Assembly: GCA_025201865.1 (NCBI GenBank)
Contig: MU602671.1
Span: 61,639 to 121,375 of the forward strand
Direction: 5' to 3'
DNA from: Ramicandelaber brevisporus
Taxonomy: Eukaryota > Kickxellomycota > Ramicandelaberales > Ramicandelaberaceae
DNA: 59,737 nucleotides
Below the pieces are notes generated by a model. It ran no database searches. It had not been told where the DNA came from and saw only the letters and a program-made list of their open reading frames with translations. Position 1 is the first letter of the stretch, and every line of letters begins with the position of its first letter. The position numbers and the translations under genes are program-made. Positions 40,681 through 49,333 of the stretch are shown in pieces.

Positions 40681-41376
40681 TTATGCTTCATTGAGCTCGC
40701 GCAAGAAGTGGGCATCCTGTTCACGCTCGCGTTCACGGCGCTGACGTTGCCCGTGATCGCCGAACGAGCCGCCCGTTCCGTAGAATGGCGCGAGAGATAC
40801 AAATTCGGTTTCGCTCTTTGCCCGCTGGCGCCGCTTCATTGCACGGAAGGCCAAAATACCTACGACGGACAGCACGACAATGCCAGCGATCACGGAGCAG
40901 ATCACAATGATTGTCGTTTTGCTTGTTCCATCTGTGGCATTTTCAGTGTCACCATCCTTTTGATCTTTTGAGCTGGACGACTTGGGCGATTTACCTGAAT
41001 CGGACGAAGTTGGCTTTGAGGCTGACTTATCGTCGCTCGTCTTTGACGATGTCGATGGCGAAGACGTGGTCGACGTGGTCGAGGATGTTGAAGAGGTTGT
41101 TGGAGGAGAGCTTGGCGGAGAACTTGGCGGGCTTGGCGGAATCGATGGTGTTGATGACGTTGATGACGTTGATGAAGTTACAGGCTTTTCACTGCTTGTG
41201 CTTGAAGTCGACGACGTTGTCGGCTTCGACGAGCTCGTGGTTGGCTTTTCGCTGCTGGTTGTAGTGCTCGATGTTGATGTTGTCGTTGTGCTGCTAGAGG
41301 TTGTCGTCTGTGCGGCCACGAACGCAGTCAGCACAGCCAGAAGCACGGCCACAACAACAACGGAGGGAGCGCGCAT
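40681..41376 (-). CDS. Mucin-like single-pass membrane protein, paralogue 2
   Basis: Complete 231-residue protein: signal peptide (VVVVAVLLAVLTAFVAA, cut near residue 22), Ser/Thr/Pro-rich stalk (about 23-150) with repeats such as TSSTSSTSSEKP and SPPSSPP, one membrane span (about 157-180, TTIIVICSVIAGIVVLSVVG) and a 51-residue cytosolic tail starting KRRQRAKSETEFVSL and ending DAHFLRELNEA, with an Arg/Glu run between. Tail and span are shared with the incomplete gene at 33996-34454. The plan recalls fungal wall-stress sensors (Wsc/Mid2 style) in shape only; no Cys-rich head or family motif is seen. The shared EFVSL and FLRxLNE tail motifs are probably binding sites for the same partner (inference). 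Confidence 0.85.
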   Translation of the reverse strand: MRAPSVVVVAVLLAVLTAFVAAQTTTSSSTTTTSTSSTTTSSEKPTTSSSKPTTSSTSSTSSEKPVTSSTSSTSSTPSIPPSPPSSPPSSPPTTSSTSSTTSTTSSPSTSSKTSDDKSASKPTSSDSGKSPKSSSSKDQKDGDTENATDGTSKTTIIVICSVIAGIVVLSVVGILAFRAMKRRQRAKSETEFVSLAPFYGTGGSFGDHGQRQRREREREQDAHFLRELNEA

Positions 41377-42504
41377 AGGTTCAAGGAGTGTCTATTCGAG
41401 AAAGAGAGAGAAAGAGAAAGAGAGACAGCGAGACAAAGAGACGAAGAAAGAAAGAAAAAAAAGGTTGTGAAACTGGAGAGGAGACAGTGGTGAGTTGGAC
41501 AAAGAGCACAAGTCTGCACTGCACTGGACTTGGCGACTAGAGAGACTCCAAACTCAACAGTGTTTTGTTGCTTTGTCGGTGTTACTGCCGCTTATTGCTG
41601 CTGCGCGTGCACTTGACGCTAAAATTAGAAATGGAAGGACCCAGCCAAACATATTCCAAGCCTCAAAAGTCGCGATATCATTTATAAATGAATCTGAGGA
41701 CGTGATCGAATCAGATTCAGAGGCAAGTGCTGTCGTATAGGAGCACACGAGAGGATGATAGCGCATAACAGCAAACTATTTTTTTTAGTGTGGGGTAGTA
41801 GTGGCAGTAGTAGTTGTGGTAGTGGTGGTGATAGTATATATATTACAAGTATGAATGGGAATGAGTGTGCTGGTTGACTGGCAGATAGAGTGGTACAAAA
41901 CAAAAATAGGAGTGCATCAGTTTGTGGCATTGTCGGTTATATGTTTATGCGGCCATCTCCCACTCATTGCTATCCACATCTGGGACACAACTTCGACACC
42001 GGTTGATAAAGTACATTTGTGTTTGAATGCAGTGGATTGAGAACAAAGTTTTGTGACGAGCACCGGCACACAGACTTCGGCACTCTGACCAGCCAATCGT
42101 CGGATTAATTCAAATTTTATTTTCTGTAACGATTCAACAAAAACACGCCACTTTGATGACGAAGAATGGCCTGACATTCGGGTTTGCGATATCTTTCGAG
42201 TGTCACCGAAGTCAATGAGACGTTGCACACGGCGTAAGAATATACAGCCGCGAGGTTTTTTTTCCCTGCTGTTATTAAATGAGCACCCCCTCGGCCGGTG
42301 GGGGAAGGTTTATCTTGTCTTTCCTCGTAAACCTTCTTGTTCTCCTTTTTTTTTATTCCACTCATTGCTCCAGAGCTGTCGCCTCCATCGAGAATTAAAA
42401 CCACCCTTTTGGCACGTTTCCTGCCTCTTTCGCCTGCTCACACACTCTCTCCCCCCCTTTTTTGATTACTCCCACGGAATCGCCCTTTCGTCACCCTTTT
42501 TGGT
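41377..42504. promoter_or_regulatory. Divergent region, mucin-like gene / ELO gene
   Basis: 1.1 kb between divergent genes. GA repeats on plus (41397-41460) form the CT-rich sense leader of the mucin-like gene; T/C-rich sequence (42330-42500) leads into the ELO ATG. Short open frames near 41600 and 41855 look non-coding. No RNA gene recognised. Confidence 0.45.
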
Positions 42505-43335
42505 ATGGAGGTAGCACTTCGGCCAGTTCCGTCCATTGACCACCTTCCGCTTGGTCGTCTGGCGCCATACACCCTCGACAACTGGCGTGTGCCGGCTGCC
42601 TTCATTTTCGGCTACGTTGTGATTGTGAAGAGCATCAACAGAGCCTACTCGCGCAGTGCAACCAAGCCAACTGGCCTGGCCATTACCCGCACTCCGTTGT
42701 TCAAGGTGTTTGTGTTCCTGCACAACCTGTTCTTGGCTGTGTACTCTGGTGTCACATTCTACTACGCGCTCACCTGGCAGATCCGCAACTTCCGCACCCA
42801 CTCGACCCGCGATGCCTTCTGCGACGCCTCCAACGAGCTCACCATGGGCGGCCACTGGTACCTCGGCTACCTGTTCTACCTGTCCAAGTACTACGAGGTT
42901 ATAGATACGGCCATCATCCTCGCCAAGGGCAAGAAGTCATCTCTCCTGCAGACGTTCCACCACGCCGGTGCTATCCTGATCATGTACACTGGTGTCTCGC
43001 TGCATTCCATCGCCATGTGGCTGTTTGTGTTCCCCAACTCGTTCATCCACACTCTCATGTACACTCGCTACTCGCTCGGCGTTCTGGGCATCAACCCACC
43101 AGGCAAGAAATACCTGACCATGGCTCAGATTGCCCAGTTTGTGATTGGCGGATCCGTGGCGGCCATGTACTTCTTTATGGATAACTGCATGTACAGCCCG
43201 AAGGAGCTGATCCCGGTCGCACTGTGCCTCGTGTACCTCGTGTTGCTCATCAAGCTTTTTGTCGACTTCTTCATCAGCAGCTACAGCGCCAAGCCAGCGG
43301 TAACTGCTGAGAAGAAGCAGACGAAGACTGAGTAA
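42505..43335 (+). CDS. ELO-family fatty acid elongase (QxxHH, delta-9 elongase-like)
   Basis: Condensing enzyme of very-long-chain or polyunsaturated fatty acid elongation in the ER. The 276-residue multi-span protein has the ELO landmarks KYYEVIDTAIILAKGKK, the histidine box LQTFHHAGA (about residues 147-155) and NSFIHTLMYTRYSLG. The box reads QxxHH rather than the usual HxxHH, and LQTFHHAGA...NSFIHTLMYT resembles haptophyte delta-9 PUFA elongases. The C-terminus is Lys-rich (AEKKQTKTE), compatible with ER retrieval. About seven spans. Single exon, ATG preceded by a CT-rich leader. Substrate preference is inferred from motif only. Strong codon bias. Confidence 0.92.
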   Translation: MEVALRPVPSIDHLPLGRLAPYTLDNWRVPAAFIFGYVVIVKSINRAYSRSATKPTGLAITRTPLFKVFVFLHNLFLAVYSGVTFYYALTWQIRNFRTHSTRDAFCDASNELTMGGHWYLGYLFYLSKYYEVIDTAIILAKGKKSSLLQTFHHAGAILIMYTGVSLHSIAMWLFVFPNSFIHTLMYTRYSLGVLGINPPGKKYLTMAQIAQFVIGGSVAAMYFFMDNCMYSPKELIPVALCLVYLVLLIKLFVDFFISSYSAKPAVTAEKKQTKTE

Positions 43336-44027
43336 GAAGAAAAGAAGAAAAAGGAAAGAGTAAGAGTTGCAATGCGTGATGTGCATTGTGTAATGGATCA
43401 GCTGGCTGATGGCTTTCTTTTGATGCGTGAGAAGTGTTCATTGGATTGATTGTAGATGGCATGCAGTTTTCGAGGCTCGGCGCTCTGGGAATGATACCCA
43501 TCGAAGCGACACTCATCTGCATGTTTTTTTTTATTAAATGTCTGCACAATCATGTTGATCCATGATACGATCACGCTCCCATCGACCACAGCTACTCTTG
43601 CACAGGCACATCATTACATCACTCAGTTTCTTTTTTTTGTCTTTCCTTTTACTCTTTTTCTTTTTCTTTCTATCCCTTTTTCAATTCAATTCAAATGTTT
43701 ATTTCATACTCGCTATGGTCGAAAGTGTTTATGAGAAGGAGAAGGAGAGCTGAATTGATCTCTCTTTTTCCATCTCTATCTCTCTCGTTCTGTGTGAATC
43801 ATCCAAACTGTAAACAAACAAACAAACAAATAATCACGCGTGTATTTTCCAGTTCGACAGCACAGAACCACTCCACACAAGCTGCTATTCACGCATACAC
43901 CGAAACCGGAACCCTATTGTGTAGTACAAAAAACCTCCACTCCACTCCACTCCACTTCACTTCACTTTCTTCTTCGTATACTTTCTTCTTATTGATCGCC
44001 GCGTGCTTCTTTGTCTTTCATAGATTG
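43336..44027. promoter_or_regulatory. Upstream region of CDC14-like gene
   Basis: No supported gene. It contains (AAAC)n at about 43811-43832, T/C-rich stretches (43620-43690) and CACTCCACTCC repeats (about 43937-43970). The sequence TCTTTCATAG at 44014-44023 just before the proposed ATG looks like a splice acceptor, so a 5' leader intron is possible. Confidence 0.45.
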
Positions 44028-45568
44028 ATGCTTGGTGTTTCAAGGTTGACTCTGAAGCGCGATCACGGTCAGACTCTGCCAAACGGCCGAGACTGTCTCC
44101 CAGATCAGATTATCGCTCTGCTCGCACAGGTACGTTTCATTGATGCCACTTGCTCGCCTCTTCTTGTTCTCTGCCTTTGCACATGTTCTCGATGCCACAT
44201 ACCTTTGTTCTCAGACCGTATTGTAGCTGACACTCTCTTTATGCTTGTATGTCTCTTGGAGGATATCGTATCTGTATACAGTTGGCCACGAATGACTCGA
44301 GTGCCAGAGTGGCCGCGCTAGAAGAGCTGTGTAGCCTGATTGCTGGCGAAAGAACCGACCTGAACTCTGCAGCGCCGCAGGAAGCACGAGCAGCAATGGA
44401 GGCTTTGGTTGCATTGCTTCGAACACATACATTTGACATGCATCGGCCATTTCACCACACCAACAAGAGCACATCAATTCCTCAGCAACAGCAGCACCAA
44501 CAACAGCAGAATCAGCAGCAGAATCAGCAATACCAGCAACACCAACAACGAGGCTTGTTTCGAGATGTAGCGCCAGAAGCTCGATACGAAGTCGCATGTA
44601 TACTCTCGACTATGCAAGGAATTGTATTCATGTGTCCATGGCTACGACCTCTCATCAACCAACTCGATGTTCTCGAAATCATGCTGCTGTTGCTCATGGC
44701 ATCCTCTGCCCATTCAGCCTCGTCACAGCCTACTGTCCTTTCCACAGAGGACGCACTGCGATCTGCATCAGGAGCATCGAGCTCATCAACAGAGTCTACA
44801 ACAAGCACCGCAACTCTCACTGAACAGTCTCACATTGGGCAGTCGCGTAAGACAAAGAGAAACGAACGAACCGATGCTGTCACAATTGCCATCTTGGAAA
44901 CACTGATGGCTTCTTTGGTTGGATGTCCGGCTGGATTGCGAGAGTTTGAGCGACTGTCTGGGCCGAGAAAGGTGTTTAGATTGCTGAAGAATGGAACCTG
45001 CAGTAGAGCAGCAAAGCACAAGGCACTGACGTTCCTTTACATTTACTTGTTGCCTGAAGAGAGCGATGACACTGGCTGTGGAAGTGATCGCGCTAAAACC
45101 AGCACAGCCACAGTGACTGAGCCGAAGGTTGACTCAATTCCTGAAGAGCGAGCGGTGGATGCGACATCGAGCCAAGCGGTGCCAGTTCATGCGCCATCTC
45201 CCGCTGTGACACGTACCAAGCTGCGCAATTTGAGACGAAAGAGTGCCAATACCGCCACAGTGACGACTCCGCAGCCAGACAGCGCTACAGATGTTCCCAA
45301 TCACCCAGTCCCGCCATCCGCAGCCTCTGACTCACATGCAGCTACAGCATTGTCGTCATCCTCGTCATCATCAGCATCAGCATCAGCAACAGCAGCATCC
45401 AAGAGACCCAGAATTGACGGCCAGGATGGACCGTCCAGCCAAATAGCTGGAATACCAGTTGTGAAGACTCGATCCACAAAAGCCAAGGTGGATGACATTG
45501 CCCTGTTTGCTGGTCGTGAATTCACCAAATCACTGCTTGATACCTTTGGCCTTGACGCCACGTTGTAA
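44028..45568 (+). CDS. Cdc14-like septation initiation network protein (two exons)
   Basis: Resembles the fungal Cdc14 of the septation initiation network (partner of the Sid1 kinase in fission yeast), not the phosphatase of the same name. Exons 44028-44129 and 44282-45568 join in phase 0 to give 462 residues. The join reads IIALLAQ then LATNDSSARVAALEELC, continuing one helical segment. Later landmarks: DVAPEARYEVACILSTMQG, ILETLMASLVGCPAGLREFERLSGPRKVFRLLKNG and AKHKALTFLYIYLLPEE, an armadillo-like helical pattern typical of this family. A Gln-rich loop (44485-44550) interrupts the first half, and the C-terminal third is a Ser/Ala/Thr-rich linker ending in a conserved-looking GREFTKSLLDTFGLDATL. 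Short 132-bp spacing to the next gene. Confidence 0.8.
44130..44281 (+). other. Intron in CDC14-like gene
   Basis: 152-nt GT...AG intron: donor CAG|GTACGT, branch word AGCTGAC at about 44225, acceptor CTGTATACAG. Removal joins two phase-0 exons without a shift. Confidence 0.75.
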
Positions 45569-45670
45569 ACCTCTTCCTATCCTCCACTTCGCCTTTCGCC
45601 TCTTTGTTCTGTACATTCTTTTGTTTCCTTTTGTTTCCCCTTTCCTCTTTTCCCTCTATAAACTCTACTT

Positions 45671-45695
45671 GCACTGCACTGCACTGCACTGTACT
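45671..45695. repeat. (GCACT)n pentanucleotide repeat
   Basis: Four GCACT units plus one GTACT variant, directly before the next ATG in the 132-bp spacer. Confidence 0.9.
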
Positions 45696-45700
45696 GAGAG

Positions 45701-47797
45701 ATGGATGTCAATGTCAATGTCAATCTTCGACTGAAGCGCTTTGTGAGCAAAGGTGTTAACGACCTCATCTCACTCGACCGATCATCTTCGACGGCAGATG
45801 CCAGCGGTGAGGTTGATCTGGTAAAGTTGATCAGCTCGCTTGGGTTCAACTCTCTTACCTGCGACACAGGAGAGCTCGCAGCCGGTGCAGAGACAGTTCG
45901 GAGCTTTGTTGCGAGTGGTGCTGCAGCAGTCTTTGTTAACAATAATGCGGCAGCATGGTCGGATCCATCAGCAGAGGTGAAGTCCATCTTGCCAGAGCGT
46001 CTCGTCAGCTGTATTGCATCTGCATTCACCGATGTTCAAACAGCTAACGATGGCACTGAAGTATCAACCGGATCATGGCTACTGCGGTGTTTAACATTCT
46101 CGGTTATCATTGAGCGGCTGCTTGGCTGTATTCTGGGCCATGGTGCATCGCTGGTGATGAAGGAGATTCTGTCAGAGCCTCGCTTGCTTGATATACTCGG
46201 CGCTGACCTGGTTCTGACGCTTCGTATCATTGTTGGGCCACCTGATGGTATCAATGTTAGAAATCTTGTGTGGCATGGATTCCTGGCAACCGAGCTGTTC
46301 CACTATGAACTCGAACATTACAGCTGGCTATTGGCATATGTACTTGTTCGGATTCTACAAACTGTATTGCAGCGCGGCGAGCCAGTTGTTGAGCTCGCAG
46401 GTGTTGACCAAGCCCAGTTTTCTGCAAAATTGGACAACATGAGGATGCCAGTACTCTGTGACAATCCGCCACAGCTGCCGTTACAGCTGCAGAAGTCAAC
46501 ATTCATCTTACCTGGAACTGTGTCAATCTGGCAGCAGTTCTTGCTTCAACAGCCGCCGAATCCAGAATCGATGTCGGTATTGATGGCGCTGATGGAACAT
46601 GCTCTTCGACTCATCTATGTGCAGTGCAACGGACTTGGTGATGCTTGCGGGTTAACTGCTGAACACGACGAGCGATATATCATCATGGATACAATGCTGG
46701 GCAAGTACATTCCACCGGAACTCATTCCAACCGAAGATCCCTCTGACTCATCAGATTCTTCGTGTGAACTGTCGGTGTTTAACAAACTGCCAGTGGTCAT
46801 TGGAAGAGATTTGACAGCACTGTTGATGGATTTGTTTGAACATCCCATGGGTCCAAGAATTAGAGATCGTATCAGTCATGGTGAGAGTTTGCTACTACCG
46901 GCAAGAGGAGCAGAGGCGAAGCAAGTTGAAGGGCTGTGTACTGCGGTTCATTATGCTGCATGGAAACTGATTGAGCTGTTTGCCGATACCCAAAGTGATT
47001 CGATACGGTGCGATTCAGCATGCCTGGTAGATCACGGTCATACTGACAGCAGAAACAGCAGCAGTGGCAGCAGCAGCAGCTATATCATTCGGTTCCACGG
47101 CGTATCTGTCCTTCAGAATGATCTACTTCCAAATGCACTGCAGTCGATTGACGGATATCGCCACAAGCTGTCTGGAATTATCAGTCAGGTCAGCGATACC
47201 ACAGTCGAACAAGGCGTAGAGTCATTGAAGGAGCTCCTGGAACATTTTAGTGCCAACATCGTAGTTCCAGACAGACCGATTCGCCTGTTGTCTCCGCCAG
47301 GACGATATGCTCGCCAGCAAGCTGCCTATGGCATCCTAGTATATGAGTCTATCCAATCTGCACTTGAGTCTCTATCACCTCATGTTGACCGCATTGTATC
47401 CATCAGTAAAATGTCGCCAGAAGAGCTGCGTGCTCTTAACATGTCAACCCGCCAGCGCCGCACTCATGCACGGCTTGTTTCCTCTATCTCTCTATTACTC
47501 GCTGCGCTTGAAACAGCTGTTGGCATCTTGCGGCTGATTGGTGCCCTACTCGATTCACAGCCGAATGACTATGGCGGCGAAGTTGCCAAGTCAAGAGTCA
47601 ATGCAACAATGAAGGATCCGGCAGATCGCATGGTGTCTCCAGAGCAGAACAAGGGCTGGCTCAGATTGATCACACTGTGCAATCGCATCAATTCATTCGC
47701 CACACGAAATGAATGGAACGATGTCACAAAAGAAGTTCAAGATGCAATTTCTGCACTACGCAAGAGATGGCCGTCCGATGTCTTTATTGTTGTTTAA
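45701..47797 (+). CDS. DUF4209 / ERMARD-like protein
   Basis: 698-residue protein with features of the DUF4209 family, which includes animal ERMARD (ER membrane-associated RNA degradation protein). The key block is GPPDGINVRNLVWHGFLATELFHYE (about residues 180-205), in which RNLVWHG is the family hallmark. The preceding region LLRCLTFSVIIERLLGCILG is a long helix as in relatives. The rest is mostly helical with several hydrophobic stretches but no unambiguous signal peptide. C-terminal third: LEHFSANIVVPDRPIR, helices with RQRRTHARLVSSISLLL and a final amphipathic helix. Molecular function of the family is unsettled. First ATG; no intron required. Convergent with HIS1, stops only 55 bp apart, with AATAAA-like words on plus (about 47815). 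Confidence 0.65.
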   Translation: MDVNVNVNLRLKRFVSKGVNDLISLDRSSSTADASGEVDLVKLISSLGFNSLTCDTGELAAGAETVRSFVASGAAAVFVNNNAAAWSDPSAEVKSILPERLVSCIASAFTDVQTANDGTEVSTGSWLLRCLTFSVIIERLLGCILGHGASLVMKEILSEPRLLDILGADLVLTLRIIVGPPDGINVRNLVWHGFLATELFHYELEHYSWLLAYVLVRILQTVLQRGEPVVELAGVDQAQFSAKLDNMRMPVLCDNPPQLPLQLQKSTFILPGTVSIWQQFLLQQPPNPESMSVLMALMEHALRLIYVQCNGLGDACGLTAEHDERYIIMDTMLGKYIPPELIPTEDPSDSSDSSCELSVFNKLPVVIGRDLTALLMDLFEHPMGPRIRDRISHGESLLLPARGAEAKQVEGLCTAVHYAAWKLIELFADTQSDSIRCDSACLVDHGHTDSRNSSSGSSSSYIIRFHGVSVLQNDLLPNALQSIDGYRHKLSGIISQVSDTTVEQGVESLKELLEHFSANIVVPDRPIRLLSPPGRYARQQAAYGILVYESIQSALESLSPHVDRIVSISKMSPEELRALNMSTRQRRTHARLVSSISLLLAALETAVGILRLIGALLDSQPNDYGGEVAKSRVNATMKDPADRMVSPEQNKGWLRLITLCNRINSFATRNEWNDVTKEVQDAISALRKRWPSDVFIVV

Positions 47798-47852
47798 GTC
47801 AAAAAGTATAAAAAGAATAAACGGATGAAAGAATAAAAGAAAAATAGACTGT

Positions 47853-48755
47853 TTAAACACGGCAGTTGCCCATGTTCATGACAATGATGTCAGTGGCACC
47901 AATGTCAGACAGCTCGTCCATCTTCGTGCTGACGTCGTTCTTCTCCACCATGACGCTGACTGCCACCCAGCCAGCCTTCTCAAGCTGACTCACGCTCGGT
48001 GCCTGTCTGCCTGGCGTAATCTTCTTGGCAGCCTCCAATGCAGCCGTCGGCACATTGTACGTGCAAAGCACATACTTCATGGCCGTGATCACACCCTCGA
48101 TACGAGTGCGCAGCTTCTGAACCAGCTTCGGGTCACGCGGCTGTTTCTTGGATATCAGGACTGCCTCGGTTTCGAGAATGGTGCCAATGGCGTGAAGACC
48201 GGCTGCGCGCATCGTCTCGCCGCTCTCAACCAAATCAACAATGGCATCGGCCAGTCCAAGAGCACATGCAGCCTCGACCGAGCCGGACACAAACTTGATT
48301 TCCGTCGGCTTCTGTCCTTGCCCTTGTAACTGCTGGTCAACGTTTCCAAAGTACGACTTGGCCAAGTTCTCAAAGCTCGTGACAATGCGCTTACCAGCCA
48401 AGTCCTCCGGACCTTTAAACGCGCTCTGCACCGGTGCTTGTACTTGCAGCTTGCACTTGCCAAATCCTAGCTTGAGCTCAACCTCAACCTCGTGGCCAAC
48501 TTCGCTTTCCGCAATGATGTCCAGACCGGTGATGCCCAAATCGACGTTACCCTCACCAACAAACTGAGCAATGTCGGCTGCAGGCAAGAACACAAGAGCG
48601 ACAGGCATGTTCTTGACAAGCGCAATGTCGTGGCGTGGATTGCGGTGGAATTGGACATCGGCGCCTTCAAGCAGCTTCAGGCACTTTTCGTGGAGTCTGC
48701 CCTTCTTGGGAATGGCAAACAAAAGGCGGTCGCTGAGTTCCTTGACAAGTTCCAT
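47853..48755 (-). CDS. HIS1: ATP phosphoribosyltransferase
   Basis: First enzyme of histidine biosynthesis: ATP plus PRPP to phosphoribosyl-ATP; cytosolic and normally feedback-inhibited by histidine. The 300-residue protein is the long HisG form. The catalytic part starts LLFAIPKKGRLHEKCLKLL, with PAADIAQFVGEGNVDLGITGLDII and the PRPP-binding loop SGSVEAACALGLADAIVDLVESGETMRA. The C-terminal regulatory domain (about 225-300) has TPGRQAPSVSQLEKAGWVAVSVMV and ends DIIVMNMGNCRV. Length equals that of yeast His1. Start ATG is unambiguous. Codon use is strongly biased. Confidence 0.97.
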   Translation of the reverse strand: MELVKELSDRLLFAIPKKGRLHEKCLKLLEGADVQFHRNPRHDIALVKNMPVALVFLPAADIAQFVGEGNVDLGITGLDIIAESEVGHEVEVELKLGFGKCKLQVQAPVQSAFKGPEDLAGKRIVTSFENLAKSYFGNVDQQLQGQGQKPTEIKFVSGSVEAACALGLADAIVDLVESGETMRAAGLHAIGTILETEAVLISKKQPRDPKLVQKLRTRIEGVITAMKYVLCTYNVPTAALEAAKKITPGRQAPSVSQLEKAGWVAVSVMVEKNDVSTKMDELSDIGATDIIVMNMGNCRV

Positions 48756-49333
48756 TGGATGGATAGTCTTTTGATACGTGTTATTGTAGTATGAACAAAA
48801 AGAAAGGAATTAAAAAAATGAACGAACTAACGATGAACGAAGAAGATGAGAAAGAAGTAGAAGTAGAAGCAGATCACGATGGCAGCAGATCAGGTGAACT
48901 TGGACTACAACCGGCGAGTGGCTGGGCAAACACGATGGTGCCGATAAAAAAGTGTGACGTACAAATCGATTGAAGATGTCACATTCGATGGACTTTTACA
49001 AAAAAAAAAGGAACGCCAAGTATTGGACGCCATGGCCATCTTTTTTTGATCAAGCAACAATAGCAACAGCAGCAGTAGCAGCAGCAGTAATATTACTGAT
49101 GCAGGCACTGGTGGGGCTGTGTTGTTGTGCTTTGTTTAGGCTGCGTCAGTGTTGGCTGGATTGATGGGGGAGGGAGGAAGACAGAACAACGCCGGACATG
49201 CCGAGCGTTGCTTCTACCCCTTTCTCCTTGTTGTGCTAAAATTGTCACGGCACGCAGCTGCATTCAATCGAAAAGTCCAAGAAAAGTTGGCTTCATCAGC
49301 AACCTTTGACAAACAACCACCACAGAAAAAGCA
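48756..49333. promoter_or_regulatory. Divergent promoter, HIS1 / UPF0658-like
   Basis: 578 bp between divergent genes. Minor repeats (AGCAGCAGTA near 49070-49085). No consensus Gcn4 site (TGACTC) was spotted by eye near HIS1. No gene supported. Confidence 0.45.

Noticed and set aside
41495-41740. Short plus frame with a signal-like hydrophobic stretch
   Set aside because: Starts with TTG, lacks a supported ATG and family resemblance.
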